Assembly: GCA_023443455.1 (NCBI GenBank)
Contig: JAEZUE010000043.1
Span: 1-38,238 of the forward strand
Direction: 5' to 3'
Source of the DNA: Verrucomicrobiota bacterium
GTDB lineage: Bacteria > Verrucomicrobiota > Verrucomicrobiia > Opitutales > Opitutaceae
DNA: 38,238 nucleotides
Made by a program: the position numbers and the translations under genes. Positions within the stretch are counted from its first letter, which is position 1, and every line of letters begins with the position of its first letter. The notes under the pieces were generated by a model that saw only the letters and a list, made by a program, of their open reading frames with translations, did no database searches and had not been told where the DNA came from. Positions 15,444 to 22,737 of this stretch are shown piece after piece.

Positions 15444-15836
15444 TTACCAGATGCTGCAGAGGAGTTCGCCGCCGAGCTTCTGTCGGCGGGCATCCTGATC
15501 CTTCATCAGACCCTTGGAGGTCGAGACGATCGAAATGCCGAGGCCGTTGAGCACGCGCGGAATGTCGCGATAGCCGTAGTAGAGACGACGGCCGGGGGTG
15601 CTGATGCGGCGCAGGTTGGTGATGGCCGGAACGTTGTCGACGTACTTGAGGGTGACGACGACGGTCTTGTGACCTGCCTCGTCCTGCCCTTCGGTGACGT
15701 CGGAGACGTAGCCTTCTTCCTTCAGGATGCGGGCGATCGCGGCCTTCAGGGTGCTATGCGGAACAACGCACTGGGCCAAGCCGGCCTTGATGGCGTTGCG
15801 AACCCGCGTGAGAAAATCGCTGATTGGATCGGTCAT
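15444..15836 (-). CDS. rpsH: Ribosomal protein uS8
   Basis: Binds the central domain of 16S rRNA and in enteric bacteria represses the spc operon. Motifs: MTDPISDFLTRVRNAIKAG at the start, LKEEGYVSDV, RRISTPGRRLYYGYRDIP and the C-terminal GISIVSTSKGLMKDQDARRQ followed by GGELLCSIW. It has 130 residues, as expected. It follows rpsN by 54 bases. Confidence 0.98.
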   Translation of the reverse strand: MTDPISDFLTRVRNAIKAGLAQCVVPHSTLKAAIARILKEEGYVSDVTEGQDEAGHKTVVVTLKYVDNVPAITNLRRISTPGRRLYYGYRDIPRVLNGLGISIVSTSKGLMKDQDARRQKLGGELLCSIW

Positions 15837-15890
15837 TTTCTTGTGGTGGATGGGGGCCGGCCGATATCCGACTGCCGGCCCGGGAATCTT

Positions 15891-16196
15891 TTACCAGGAG
15901 CTCTTCGTCACACCGGGAATCTTGCCGTTGAGCGCGAGCTCACGGAAGGTGATACGGGAGACGCGATAGCGCCGGATGTAGCCGCGGGGACGACCGCTGA
16001 GCAGGCAGCGGTTGCGCACGCGGATCGGGGAAGAGTTGCGGGGCAGCTTGGCCATCGCCTTCTGGGCGGCGAAGAACTCCTCGTCGGAGGAATTCGGGTT
16101 CGCGAGGATGGCCTTCAGTTCGGTGCGCTTCGCAGCGTATTTTTCAACGAGGGCGATGCGGCGATTGTTTTTCTCGATGGCAGAGGTCTTCGGCAT
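15891..16196 (-). CDS. rpsN: Ribosomal protein uS14, long zinc-free form
   Basis: Head protein of the small subunit. The ATG at 16196 gives MPKTSAIEKNNRRIALVEKY; the core has PRNSSPIRVRNRCLLSGRPR, GYIRRYRVSRITFRELAL and ends GKIPGVTKSSW. It is 101 residues with no CxxC pairs, so it is the long, zinc-independent type. The frame continues upstream but only antisense of nothing useful; the ATG seven bases after rplE fits. Confidence 0.97.
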   Translation of the reverse strand: MPKTSAIEKNNRRIALVEKYAAKRTELKAILANPNSSDEEFFAAQKAMAKLPRNSSPIRVRNRCLLSGRPRGYIRRYRVSRITFRELALNGKIPGVTKSSW

Positions 16197-16203
16197 GGCG
16201 GGA

Positions 16204-16788
16204 TCAGGCGGCGGTGGAAGCAGTGGCAGCGGCGGCCTGGGCCTCCGTGCGGCGGAAGGGGAACCCGAGGAGCTTGAGGAGCTCGCGGCCCTCGTCGTCG
16301 GAGGTCGCACTGGTCACGATCGAAATATCGAGACCCATCATGCGCTTGGTATTCTCCAGCGAAATTTCCGGGAAGATCGAATAGTCGGAAATACCGAGGT
16401 TGTAGTTGCCGTTGCCGTCGAACTTGGTCGGAACACCGCGGAAGTCGCGGATCGACGGCAGTGCGACGACGATCAGTCGGGAAAGAAAATGCCACATGTT
16501 CTCCCCACGCAGGGTGACGGTGGCACCGACGATCTGGCCTTCGCGGAGCTTGAAGTTGGCGATGGCCTTGCGGGACTTCGTGAGCACCGCCTTCTGGCCG
16601 GCGATGGCGCTAAGGTCGCGTTGGGTGTCGGCGATGACGGTCTTGTCCGCCCCGGAATCGATACCAGAGTTGAGGACGACCTTCAGGATGGCCGGAACCT
16701 GATGCGGATTGGTGTAGCCTCGGCTCTGCTTGAGCGCCGGGACGACGACCTCTTGGTAATGCTTCTTGAACTGTGGAACTTGCTTCAT
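16204..16788 (-). CDS. rplE: Ribosomal protein uL5
   Basis: Central-protuberance protein that binds 5S rRNA and contacts P-site tRNA. Motifs: KVVLNSGIDSGADKTV, LSAIAGQKAVLTKSRKAIAN, FKLREGQIVGATVTLRGENM, and the late NLGISDYSIFPEI. The 194-residue length is slightly longer than usual because of an alanine-rich tail (TEAQAAAATASTAA). It follows rplX by 76 bases. Confidence 0.98.
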   Translation of the reverse strand: MKQVPQFKKHYQEVVVPALKQSRGYTNPHQVPAILKVVLNSGIDSGADKTVIADTQRDLSAIAGQKAVLTKSRKAIANFKLREGQIVGATVTLRGENMWHFLSRLIVVALPSIRDFRGVPTKFDGNGNYNLGISDYSIFPEISLENTKRMMGLDISIVTSATSDDEGRELLKLLGFPFRRTEAQAAAATASTAA

Positions 16789-16864
16789 GGGTGTGCACCG
16801 GATTTCCGACCCGGCTGCTTGTTAAGTTGGTCAGAGTGACAACTCGGAACGCGGGAATGCCAGC

Positions 16865-17119
16865 TTATTTCTTCGCCGGCTTTTCGGCAGCGCTAACCAC
16901 CTTAAGGTTGGAGACGTGAATCGAGCCTTCGCGCTCGACGATCCGGCCCTGCGGGTTGGCCTGGGACTTCGGTTCGTGGCGCTTGATCATCGCCACACCC
17001 TCGACCACGGCGCGCTCTTTGGCGGCGCGGATCTCGAGGACCTTGCCCTGCTTGCCCTTGTGGGAGCCGGAAATTACGGCGACGACGTCGCCGCGCTTGA
17101 TGTGAAATTTCTGCTTCAT
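16865..17119 (-). CDS. rplX: Ribosomal protein uL24
   Basis: Assembly-initiating protein near the exit tunnel. It shows the KOW motif (HIKRGDVVAVISGSHKGKQG) and MIKRHEPKSQANPQGRIVER, ending with a lysine-rich tail. At 84 residues it is on the short side of the family. Its start codon overlaps the rplN stop codon by one base (TGATG arrangement), so translation of the two is likely coupled. Confidence 0.97.
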   Translation of the reverse strand: MKQKFHIKRGDVVAVISGSHKGKQGKVLEIRAAKERAVVEGVAMIKRHEPKSQANPQGRIVEREGSIHVSNLKVVSAAEKPAKK

Positions 17120-17484
17120 CAGAGAACCTCCGGAGCGAGGGAAACGATCTTCATGAAGTTCTTCGCCCGGAGCTCACGAGCGACCGGCCCGAAAATACGG
17201 GTCCCCTTCGGATTGCCGTCACCATCGACGATGACAACAGCGTTGGAGTCGAAGCGCAGGTAGCTGCCGTCGACCCGGCGAAGAGCCGCCTTCGAGCGAA
17301 CGAGGACGGCCTTGACGACTTCCCCCTTTTTCACCGAAGCGTCGGTGTTGCTCTCCTTGATGCTGACGGTGACGATGTCACCGACGAATGCGGTGTCGGT
17401 CTTCTGACCAACCCGCGCGATCATCATTGCCTTGCGCGCGCCGGTGTTGTCGGCGACGTCGAGAATTGAACCCATCTGGATCAT
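17119..17484 (-). CDS. rplN: Ribosomal protein uL14
   Basis: Subunit-interface protein and, in the family, the binding site of the silencing factor RsfS, whose gene is also in this window. Recognised by MIQMGSILDVADNTGARKAM, IVTVSIKESNTDASVKKGEV, VRSKAALRRVDGSYLRFDSN and RIFGPVARELRAKNFMKIVS. The 121-residue length is standard. It follows rpsQ by six bases. Confidence 0.98.
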   Translation of the reverse strand: MIQMGSILDVADNTGARKAMMIARVGQKTDTAFVGDIVTVSIKESNTDASVKKGEVVKAVLVRSKAALRRVDGSYLRFDSNAVVIVDGDGNPKGTRIFGPVARELRAKNFMKIVSLAPEVL

Positions 17485-17490
17485 GGCGGG

Positions 17491-17790
17491 TTACTCCTTG
17501 GGGGCTTCGAGGTTGGCTTCGACCGCGGCGATCGCAGCATGGATGACCTTGACCACACGCCAGCGCTTGAGGCGGCTGAGGGGGCGGGTCTCCATGATCT
17601 CGATCTTGTCGCCGACATTGGTCTCATTCTTCTCGTCGTGAACGTGCACGACGGTCTTGCGATTGATGACCTTGCGGTAACGGGGATGCGGCGTCTTGTA
17701 AGGGATGGTCACCTTCACGGACTTGTCACCCATGCGGCTGGTGACTGTGCCGAGGAGGGTCTTCCGTTCGGTGCGATTGGCAGGTTCCAT
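17491..17790 (-). CDS. rpsQ: Ribosomal protein uS17
   Basis: Primary 16S rRNA-binding protein with an OB fold. From the ATG at 17790 it reads MEPANRTERKTLLGTVTSRM, then VTIPYKTPHPRYRKVINR, VGDKIEIMETRPLSRLKRWR. It has 99 residues, a little longer than usual because of a C-terminal segment (IHAAIAAVEANLEAPKE). The frame remains open upstream into rpmC but without coding character. It lies 16 bases after rpmC. Confidence 0.97.
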   Translation of the reverse strand: MEPANRTERKTLLGTVTSRMGDKSVKVTIPYKTPHPRYRKVINRKTVVHVHDEKNETNVGDKIEIMETRPLSRLKRWRVVKVIHAAIAAVEANLEAPKE

Positions 17791-17806
17791 AGTTCGGCAC
17801 TCCGTA

Positions 17807-18016
17807 TCAGCTGGCCGCCGTGGCGGCGGCACTCTTCTTCTCGGTAAGGATCGTCTCCAGACGAGCGATGTCCTTGCGGTTCGCCTTGAACAGATGCGGC
17901 TTGTCGATCTGTCCAGTGTGCTTGCGCAGGTTGCTCTGCAGGAGGGACTCGCGGGTTTCGCGAAGCTTGGTTTCAATCTCCGCGATCGAAAGTTCGCGGA
18001 TTTCCTTGGGTTTCAT
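17807..18016 (-). CDS. rpmC: Ribosomal protein uL29
   Basis: Small helical protein at the exit tunnel, part of the docking site for trigger factor and SRP. The start KPKEIRELSIAEIETKLRE and the segment LRKHTGQIDKPHLFKANRKD, followed by IARLETILTEK, are diagnostic. It has 69 residues. It lies 38 bases after rplP and 16 bases before rpsQ. Confidence 0.96.
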   Translation of the reverse strand: MKPKEIRELSIAEIETKLRETRESLLQSNLRKHTGQIDKPHLFKANRKDIARLETILTEKKSAAATAAS

Positions 18017-18054
18017 GGCGTCGAATCGGTTGATGGCGGCTGTGGTTGGCGCGC

Positions 18055-18477
18055 TCAGGCCGCAACGCCCTCACGGACGATGAAGCGGCAGCTGCAGGGG
18101 AGCTTGGTGTCGGCCAAACGCATCGCCTCGCGGGCGATGGTGGGGGTGACGCCGGAGATTTCAAAAAGGACGGCGCCGGGCTTGATCAGGGCGACGTAGT
18201 ATTCGACCGGACCCTTGCCTCGGCCCATTCGGGTTTCGGCGGGCTTTTCGGTGACGGGCATGTGCGGGAACACCCGGATCCAGACCTTGCCCTTGCGCTT
18301 GAGGTGGCGGTTGATCGCCACACGCGCAGCTTCGAGCTGGCGCCCGTCCAAACGGGTGCGGGTCATTGCCTGGATGCCGAACTCGCCGAAGGCCAGCGTG
18401 TTGCCACGCTTGGCATTACCGGCGTTGCTGCCCTTCTGGGACCGGCGGTACTTGGTACGTGAAGGAGTGAAGGCCAT
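18055..18477 (-). CDS. rplP: Ribosomal protein uL16
   Basis: Large-subunit protein near the A-site tRNA elbow. Motifs: PSRTKYRRSQKGSNAGNAKR, ARVAINRHLKRKGKVWIRVF, PVTEKPAETRMGRGKGPVEY and the C-terminal EISGVTPTIAREAMRLA. The PAETRMGRGKG segment holds the arginine that is hydroxylated in E. coli. It has 140 residues and lies seven bases after rpsC. Confidence 0.98.
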   Translation of the reverse strand: MAFTPSRTKYRRSQKGSNAGNAKRGNTLAFGEFGIQAMTRTRLDGRQLEAARVAINRHLKRKGKVWIRVFPHMPVTEKPAETRMGRGKGPVEYYVALIKPGAVLFEISGVTPTIAREAMRLADTKLPCSCRFIVREGVAA

Positions 18478-18484
18478 GTCTGAA

Positions 18485-19120
18485 TCAGTTGTTGTTGTCG
18501 GTGTCCTTCTTGCAGATCCAGCACTTCACGCCGATCTTGCCATAAACGGTGCTGGCCTCGGCGAAACCGTAGTCGATGTTCTCGCGGAGGGTGTGGAGCG
18601 GCACGCGGCCGGTGCGTTGGAGTTCGCGGCGGGCGATTTCGGAGCCGCCGAGACGGCCGGAAGCCTGGAGCTTGATACCGTCGGCACCGAGGCTCATGGC
18701 CATCTGCATCGCCTTCTTGATCGCGCGGCGATAGGAGATGCGACGCTCGAGCTGGAGGCAGATGTTTTCTGCGACGAGCTGCGCCTCGATCTCAGGCTTC
18801 TTCACTTCCTGGATGTCGAGCAGGATGTCCTTGCCGGTGAGCTTGGCGAGATCCTCCTTGATCTTCTCGACTTCCTGGCCCTTGCGCCCGATGACGATGC
18901 CGGGGCGGGCAGTGAAGATCTTGACGCGCACGCGGTTGGCAGCGCGTTCGATGAAGATGCGAGGCACGGAAGCAAGCTTGAGCTTGCTCATGAGTTGCTC
19001 ACGAATCTTGTGGTCCTCAGCGAGGAGCAGGCCGAATTCCTTCTTGCGCGCGAACCAGCGTGACTGCCAGTTGCGGCGGACGGCCAGACGGAAACCGGTC
19101 GGATTGGTCTTTTGTCCCAT
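18485..19120 (-). CDS. rpsC: Ribosomal protein uS3
   Basis: Small-subunit protein at the mRNA entry pore. The ATG at 19120 gives MGQKTNPTGFRLAVRRNWQS. The KH domain holds TARPGIVIGRKGQEVEKIKE, and the C-terminal domain has GADGIKLQASGRLGGSEIAR and PLHTLRENIDYGFAEAST. At 211 residues it is complete and ends in a short Lys/Asp/Asn tail. It lies four bases after rplV. The arginines that form the helicase rim are present. Confidence 0.98.
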   Translation of the reverse strand: MGQKTNPTGFRLAVRRNWQSRWFARKKEFGLLLAEDHKIREQLMSKLKLASVPRIFIERAANRVRVKIFTARPGIVIGRKGQEVEKIKEDLAKLTGKDILLDIQEVKKPEIEAQLVAENICLQLERRISYRRAIKKAMQMAMSLGADGIKLQASGRLGGSEIARRELQRTGRVPLHTLRENIDYGFAEASTVYGKIGVKCWICKKDTDNNN

Positions 19121-19124
19121 GGCG

Positions 19125-19469
19125 TTACTTGGTTGCGGCGGCTTCGGAGAGGACGATGCGGATGTGCGACATCTTCTTGCGGCGCGGGCTCGCGGAACCG
19201 CGGGCACCGGCCTTGAAGCGCTTGAGCACAGGACCGTTCTCGATCACGGCGCTGGCCACGACGAGATTGTCGGAGGCGAGGTTGTTGTTGTTTTCCGCGT
19301 TGGCCACGGCCGACTTCAGGGTCTTGGCGATGAGACGGGCCGATTTGCGCGGGATGAGCGTGAGCAGTTCGATTGCCTCGGGGGCAGAACGTCCCTGGAT
19401 CTCGCGAGCGACCTCGCGCATCTTCTTCGGGGACATACGGGCGAACCGGGTAAGAGCTTGGACTTCCAT
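19125..19469 (-). CDS. rplV: Ribosomal protein uL22
   Basis: Lines the peptide exit tunnel; its loop is a known site of macrolide resistance. The ATG at 19469 gives MEVQALTRFARMSPKKMREV. Further motifs are IPRKSARLIAKTLKSAVANA and the loop/C-terminus LKRFKAGARGSASPRRKKMS followed by HIRIVLSE. The 114 residues match the family, so an earlier in-frame start 36 bases upstream is unlikely. It follows rpsS by 77 bases. Confidence 0.97.
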   Translation of the reverse strand: MEVQALTRFARMSPKKMREVAREIQGRSAPEAIELLTLIPRKSARLIAKTLKSAVANAENNNNLASDNLVVASAVIENGPVLKRFKAGARGSASPRRKKMSHIRIVLSEAAATK

Positions 19470-19546
19470 GGTGTTGGTGTTTTGCGGATTGCCACCGGTC
19501 CGCATCAGCGGGGTTGGGTGGCAGGGTCCATTTACATCAGCCGGCT

Positions 19547-19816
19547 TTACTTTTTGGTGGTCGAACCGTGCGACTTGAAGAAGCGCGTCGGTGCAAATTC
19601 ACCAAGCTTGTGGCCGACCATGTTCTCGGTGACGAACACCGGGACGAAGGCCTTGCCGTTGTGGACGTTGAAGGTGACGCCCACAAATTCGGGCGTGATG
19701 GTCGACCGGCGCGACCACGTCTGGATGGGCTTCTTGTTGTTGGCCTTCTTCGCCTTCTCGAATTTCTCGGTAAGGGACGGATCGACGAAGAAACCTTTCT
19801 TGATGGAACGGGCCAT
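19547..19816 (-). CDS. rpsS: Ribosomal protein uS19
   Basis: Head protein that forms a complex with uS13. Motifs: MARSIKKGFFVDPSL, IQTWSRRSTITPEFVGVTFN, VHNGKAFVPVFVTENMVGHK and LGEFAPTRFFKSHG. It has 89 residues, as expected, and lies 37 bases after rplB. Confidence 0.98.
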   Translation of the reverse strand: MARSIKKGFFVDPSLTEKFEKAKKANNKKPIQTWSRRSTITPEFVGVTFNVHNGKAFVPVFVTENMVGHKLGEFAPTRFFKSHGSTTKK

Positions 19817-19853
19817 GGCGTGAAATCGTTAACTTTAACGCAGCGACGTGGTG

Positions 19854-20717
19854 TTATTTTTTACCGCGCGGCTTGCGGCCGTTCTTGCGGGTGATGATGA
19901 GCGCGTTGGTGGTCTTCGAGCGCTTGCGGGTCGGGAAGCCCTTGGCGAGCTGGCCCCACGGCGACATGAGCTGCTGGCGACCGCCACCGCCCTTGGACTT
20001 GCCCTGGCCGCCACCGTTGGGGTGGTCGACCGGGTTCATGACCATACCGCGAACGCGGGGGCGACGACCAAGCCAGCGATTGCGACCGGCCTTGCCGAGC
20101 GACTGGTTCATGTGGTCGCCGTTGCCGACGGTACCAACCGTGGCGCGGCAGCGCTTGTTGACCATGCGGATTTCACCGCTGGGAAGACGAATGATGGCGT
20201 TGTCACCCTCGATGCTGACGAGCTGCGCGGAGTTGCCAGCCGAGCGGGCGATCACGGCACCCTGCCCCGGGAGGAGCTCGATGCAGTGGATGAAGGTCGC
20301 CACCGGGATGATCGACAACGGGTAGCTGCAGCCGGGGAGAAACTCCTCGGGCAGCTTGTCGCTGGAAAGAACCTTGGAGCCGACCTTCAGGCCCTTGGGG
20401 GCGATGATGTAACGCTTTTCGCCGTCGACATAGGCCAGGAGCGCGAGGTTCGCCGAACGGTTCGGATCGTACTCGAGGGCCTGCACAGTCGCCGGGATCT
20501 CGAGCTTGGCGCGACGGAAATCGACGATGCGGTAGCGGCGCTTGTGCCCGCCGCCACGACGGCGCGAGGTGATACGGCCGTAGCAGTTGCGGCCACCGGA
20601 CTTCTTGGTCGACTCAGTGAGACGGGCTTCCGGACGCTTCTTCGAGAGCTCCGGGTCCACGTTGAGGACCAAGAAGCGCTGCGTCGGGGTGATAGGACGG
20701 AATTGCTTGAGAGGCAT
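19854..20717 (-). CDS. rplB: Ribosomal protein uL2
   Basis: Essential protein close to the peptidyl transferase centre. The ATG at 20717 has a good ribosome site (AGGAGA) eight bases upstream and gives MPLKQFRPITPTQRFLVLN. Core motifs: SGGRNCYGRITSRRRGGGHK, YDPNRSANLALLAYVDGEKR, and in the C-terminus RGMVMNPVDHPNGGGQGKSK, which contains the histidine implicated in activity. It has 287 residues, slightly longer than the usual 275. Confidence 0.98.
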   Translation of the reverse strand: MPLKQFRPITPTQRFLVLNVDPELSKKRPEARLTESTKKSGGRNCYGRITSRRRGGGHKRRYRIVDFRRAKLEIPATVQALEYDPNRSANLALLAYVDGEKRYIIAPKGLKVGSKVLSSDKLPEEFLPGCSYPLSIIPVATFIHCIELLPGQGAVIARSAGNSAQLVSIEGDNAIIRLPSGEIRMVNKRCRATVGTVGNGDHMNQSLGKAGRNRWLGRRPRVRGMVMNPVDHPNGGGQGKSKGGGGRQQLMSPWGQLAKGFPTRKRSKTTNALIITRKNGRKPRGKK

Positions 20718-20739
20718 GGTGTTGTCTCCTGTGGTGGGC

Positions 20740-21024
20740 TCAGAGGAGCTCGATCTTGTCACCCTGCTTCAGGGTAACGATGGCCTTCTTGATGTCCGAA
20801 CGGGTGGTCGGGCGACCGGCGCGGGAGCGCTTCGGTTTGCCCTTCACATTCACCACGTTCACGCGCTTGACGGTGACCTTGAAGGTCGCCTCCACGGCGG
20901 AACGGATGTGCTGCTTCGTGGCCTCGGGATAAACCTCGAAGGTGTACTGGCCGAGTTCGGAAGACTGCTTGTTGGACTTCTCCGTCAGACGGATGGTTTT
21001 AAGAACTTCGTAGGCGGGCTTCAT
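20740..21024 (-). CDS. rplW: Ribosomal protein uL23
   Basis: Exit-tunnel protein that docks trigger factor and SRP. Motifs: KTIRLTEKSNKQSSELGQYT, FEVYPEATKQHIRSAVEATF and VTVKRVNVVNVKGKPKRSRA. It has 94 residues. The start codon overlaps the rplD stop by one base (ATGA/TGATG type), which suggests coupled translation. Confidence 0.97.
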   Translation of the reverse strand: MKPAYEVLKTIRLTEKSNKQSSELGQYTFEVYPEATKQHIRSAVEATFKVTVKRVNVVNVKGKPKRSRAGRPTTRSDIKKAIVTLKQGDKIELL

Positions 21025-21656
21025 CAGTTGCCTCCCTTCATGCGGACGAGAACGTTCTCGAGGGCCTTCTCGGATAGAATGAGTTTCCGATACTGGCAGA
21101 GGTCGAGGGTGTTGAGCTGAGTGGCGTCCTGCAGCGAGAGACGCTCGATGTTGCGCGAGGCGCGGCGAACGTCTTCGGCGAACGGGGCATCGACGATGAG
21201 GACTTTGCCCTCAGGAGCGATGCGACCCATGAGTTGGCTGATCACCTTGGTCTTGGCCTCGGTGGCCTCGAAACGCTCGATGATCTCGATCTCGCCGGCG
21301 ACGGCGCGATCGAAGAAGGCACGGCGCAGGGCCAGGTTCTTGACCTTTGCATTGACCTTCTTGGAGAAGTCCTGCGGGCGGGGCCCGAAGACGACGCCAC
21401 CACCGGTCCAGATCGGGGAACGGGTCGAACCCTGGCGGGCGCGGCCGGTCCCCTTCTGCTTGAACGGCTTCTTGCCGCCGCCGGAAACCTCGCCGCGGGT
21501 CTTGGTGCTGCGAGTGCCCTGACGGGCGTTGGCGCGATGGGCGATGACCACTTCCTTGACCGCTTGAAGGCCTTTTTCGCCCTCAAAGGTCTCGATGGCG
21601 TCGAATTCCTTCTCGACGCACTGGGAACCGTCAAACGTGTAAACTTTAAGCTTCAT
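21024..21656 (-). CDS. rplD: Ribosomal protein uL4
   Basis: Exit-tunnel protein; in E. coli it is also the autogenous repressor of the S10 operon. A strong ribosome site (AAGGAG) lies upstream of the ATG. Motifs: HRANARQGTRSTKTRGEVSG, GGKKPFKQKGTGRARQGSTR, SPIWTGGGVVFGPRPQDFSK and LCQYRKLILSEKALENV. The extended loop that reaches the tunnel is intact. It has 210 residues. Confidence 0.98.
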   Translation of the reverse strand: MKLKVYTFDGSQCVEKEFDAIETFEGEKGLQAVKEVVIAHRANARQGTRSTKTRGEVSGGGKKPFKQKGTGRARQGSTRSPIWTGGGVVFGPRPQDFSKKVNAKVKNLALRRAFFDRAVAGEIEIIERFEATEAKTKVISQLMGRIAPEGKVLIVDAPFAEDVRRASRNIERLSLQDATQLNTLDLCQYRKLILSEKALENVLVRMKGGN

Positions 21657-21679
21657 GTCTTGGCGCTCCTTTCTGCCGT

Positions 21680-22318
21680 TCAGGCTTTAACCGCCTTCTT
21701 GGCGGAGCGGATGATGACGTCGGACCCATTGGAGCCGGGAATCGCGCCACGAACGAGCAGCAGATTCTTGTCGGCGAGGACCTTGACGACCTTGAGGTTT
21801 TGCACGGTGCGGTTGACCGAGCCCATGTGGCCAGGCATTGGCTGGTTCTTCCACACGCGGCCGGGGGTCTGGCGCATACCGATCGAACCGATTCGGCGAT
21901 GGAACATCGAACCGTGGGAGGCGGGACCACCGGCGGTGCGGAAACGGCGCACGACGCCCTGGAAGCCCTTGCCCTTGGTGGTGCCGATCACGTCGACGAG
22001 TTGACCTTCTTCGAAGATCTCGACGGTGACCACGTCGCCGGCCTTCACATCGGGCGCGGCGGTGAGGCGCACTTCGGAGAGGCGGCCCACCGGAGCGACG
22101 CCAGCCTTCTTGAGGTGACCGAGCGCCGGATTGGTCAGGCGCTGTTCTTTCTGGGAGCCAAAGCCGAGCTGGACGGCGTTGTAGCCATCGCTCTCTACGG
22201 TCTTGACCTGCACTACCGGGCAGGGACCGGCTTCGACGACGGTGACGGGGACGAGAGCATTGCTGCCATCGTAGACCTGCGTCATCCCGACTTTTTTGCC
22301 GAGGAGTGTTTTGATCAT
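21680..22318 (-). CDS. rplC: Ribosomal protein uL3
   Basis: Large-subunit protein whose loop reaches the peptidyl transferase centre. Motifs: MIKTLLGKKVGMTQVYD, TKGKGFQGVVRRFRTAGGPA, SHGSMFHRRIGSIGMRQTPG and PMPGHMGSVNRTVQNLKVV, the last holding the methylation-site region. It has 212 residues. No clear Shine-Dalgarno is visible before the ATG; a 98-base leader with a hairpin separates it from rpsJ. Confidence 0.98.
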   Translation of the reverse strand: MIKTLLGKKVGMTQVYDGSNALVPVTVVEAGPCPVVQVKTVESDGYNAVQLGFGSQKEQRLTNPALGHLKKAGVAPVGRLSEVRLTAAPDVKAGDVVTVEIFEEGQLVDVIGTTKGKGFQGVVRRFRTAGGPASHGSMFHRRIGSIGMRQTPGRVWKNQPMPGHMGSVNRTVQNLKVVKVLADKNLLLVRGAIPGSNGSDVIIRSAKKAVKA

Positions 22319-22365
22319 GTTTCTAAGTGGTAGGTGGAGGTTATCCGTTTACGGGACCTACATTA

Positions 22366-22394
22366 GACGCGGCGCCCGCAAGGGCGGGCCGTCG
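22366..22394 (-). promoter_or_regulatory. Hairpin in the rpsJ-rplC intergenic leader
   Basis: Within the 98-base gap before rplC there is a stem GCCCGC / GCGGGC (22374-22379 and 22384-22389) with an AAGG loop, extended through a bulge by GACG / CGTC. There is no T-run, so it is not a standard terminator. It could be an mRNA structure for ribosomal autoregulation, since uL4 and others act on S10-operon leaders elsewhere, but this is inference. Confidence 0.35.
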
Positions 22395-22416
22395 CCTAAA
22401 GCTGGGATTCAACCCG

Positions 22417-22725
22417 TCATACGTTGATGGTGATATCGACGCCGGACGGGAGATTGAGTTTCTTGAGTTCGTCCACCGTTTGGGCGGTCGGCTCGATGAT
22501 GTCGAGCAGGCGCTTGTGCGTGCGGATTTCGAACTGCTCCATGGACTTCTTGTCCACGTGCGGGGAGCGGTTGACCGAGAGCTTTTCGATCCGGGTCGGC
22601 AGCGGGATCGGACCCGACACGCGGGCGCCCGAACGCTTGGCCGTTTCGACGATCTCGGAGGCCGACTGATCGATGATACGATAGTCGAAGCCCTGAAGTT
22701 TGATGCGAATGCGTTGACCTTTCAT
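22417..22725 (-). CDS. rpsJ: Ribosomal protein uS10
   Basis: Small-subunit head protein, also the NusB/NusG partner in antitermination. Motifs: KGQRIRIKLQGFDYRIIDQS, VSGPIPLPTRIEKLSVNRSP, HVDKKSMEQFEIRTHKRLLD and LPSGVDITINV at the end. It has 102 residues. It lies 12 bases after fusA; tuf, often found between fusA and rpsJ, is absent. Confidence 0.98.
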   Translation of the reverse strand: MKGQRIRIKLQGFDYRIIDQSASEIVETAKRSGARVSGPIPLPTRIEKLSVNRSPHVDKKSMEQFEIRTHKRLLDIIEPTAQTVDELKKLNLPSGVDITINV

Positions 22726-22737
22726 GGTGCGTCAGGA

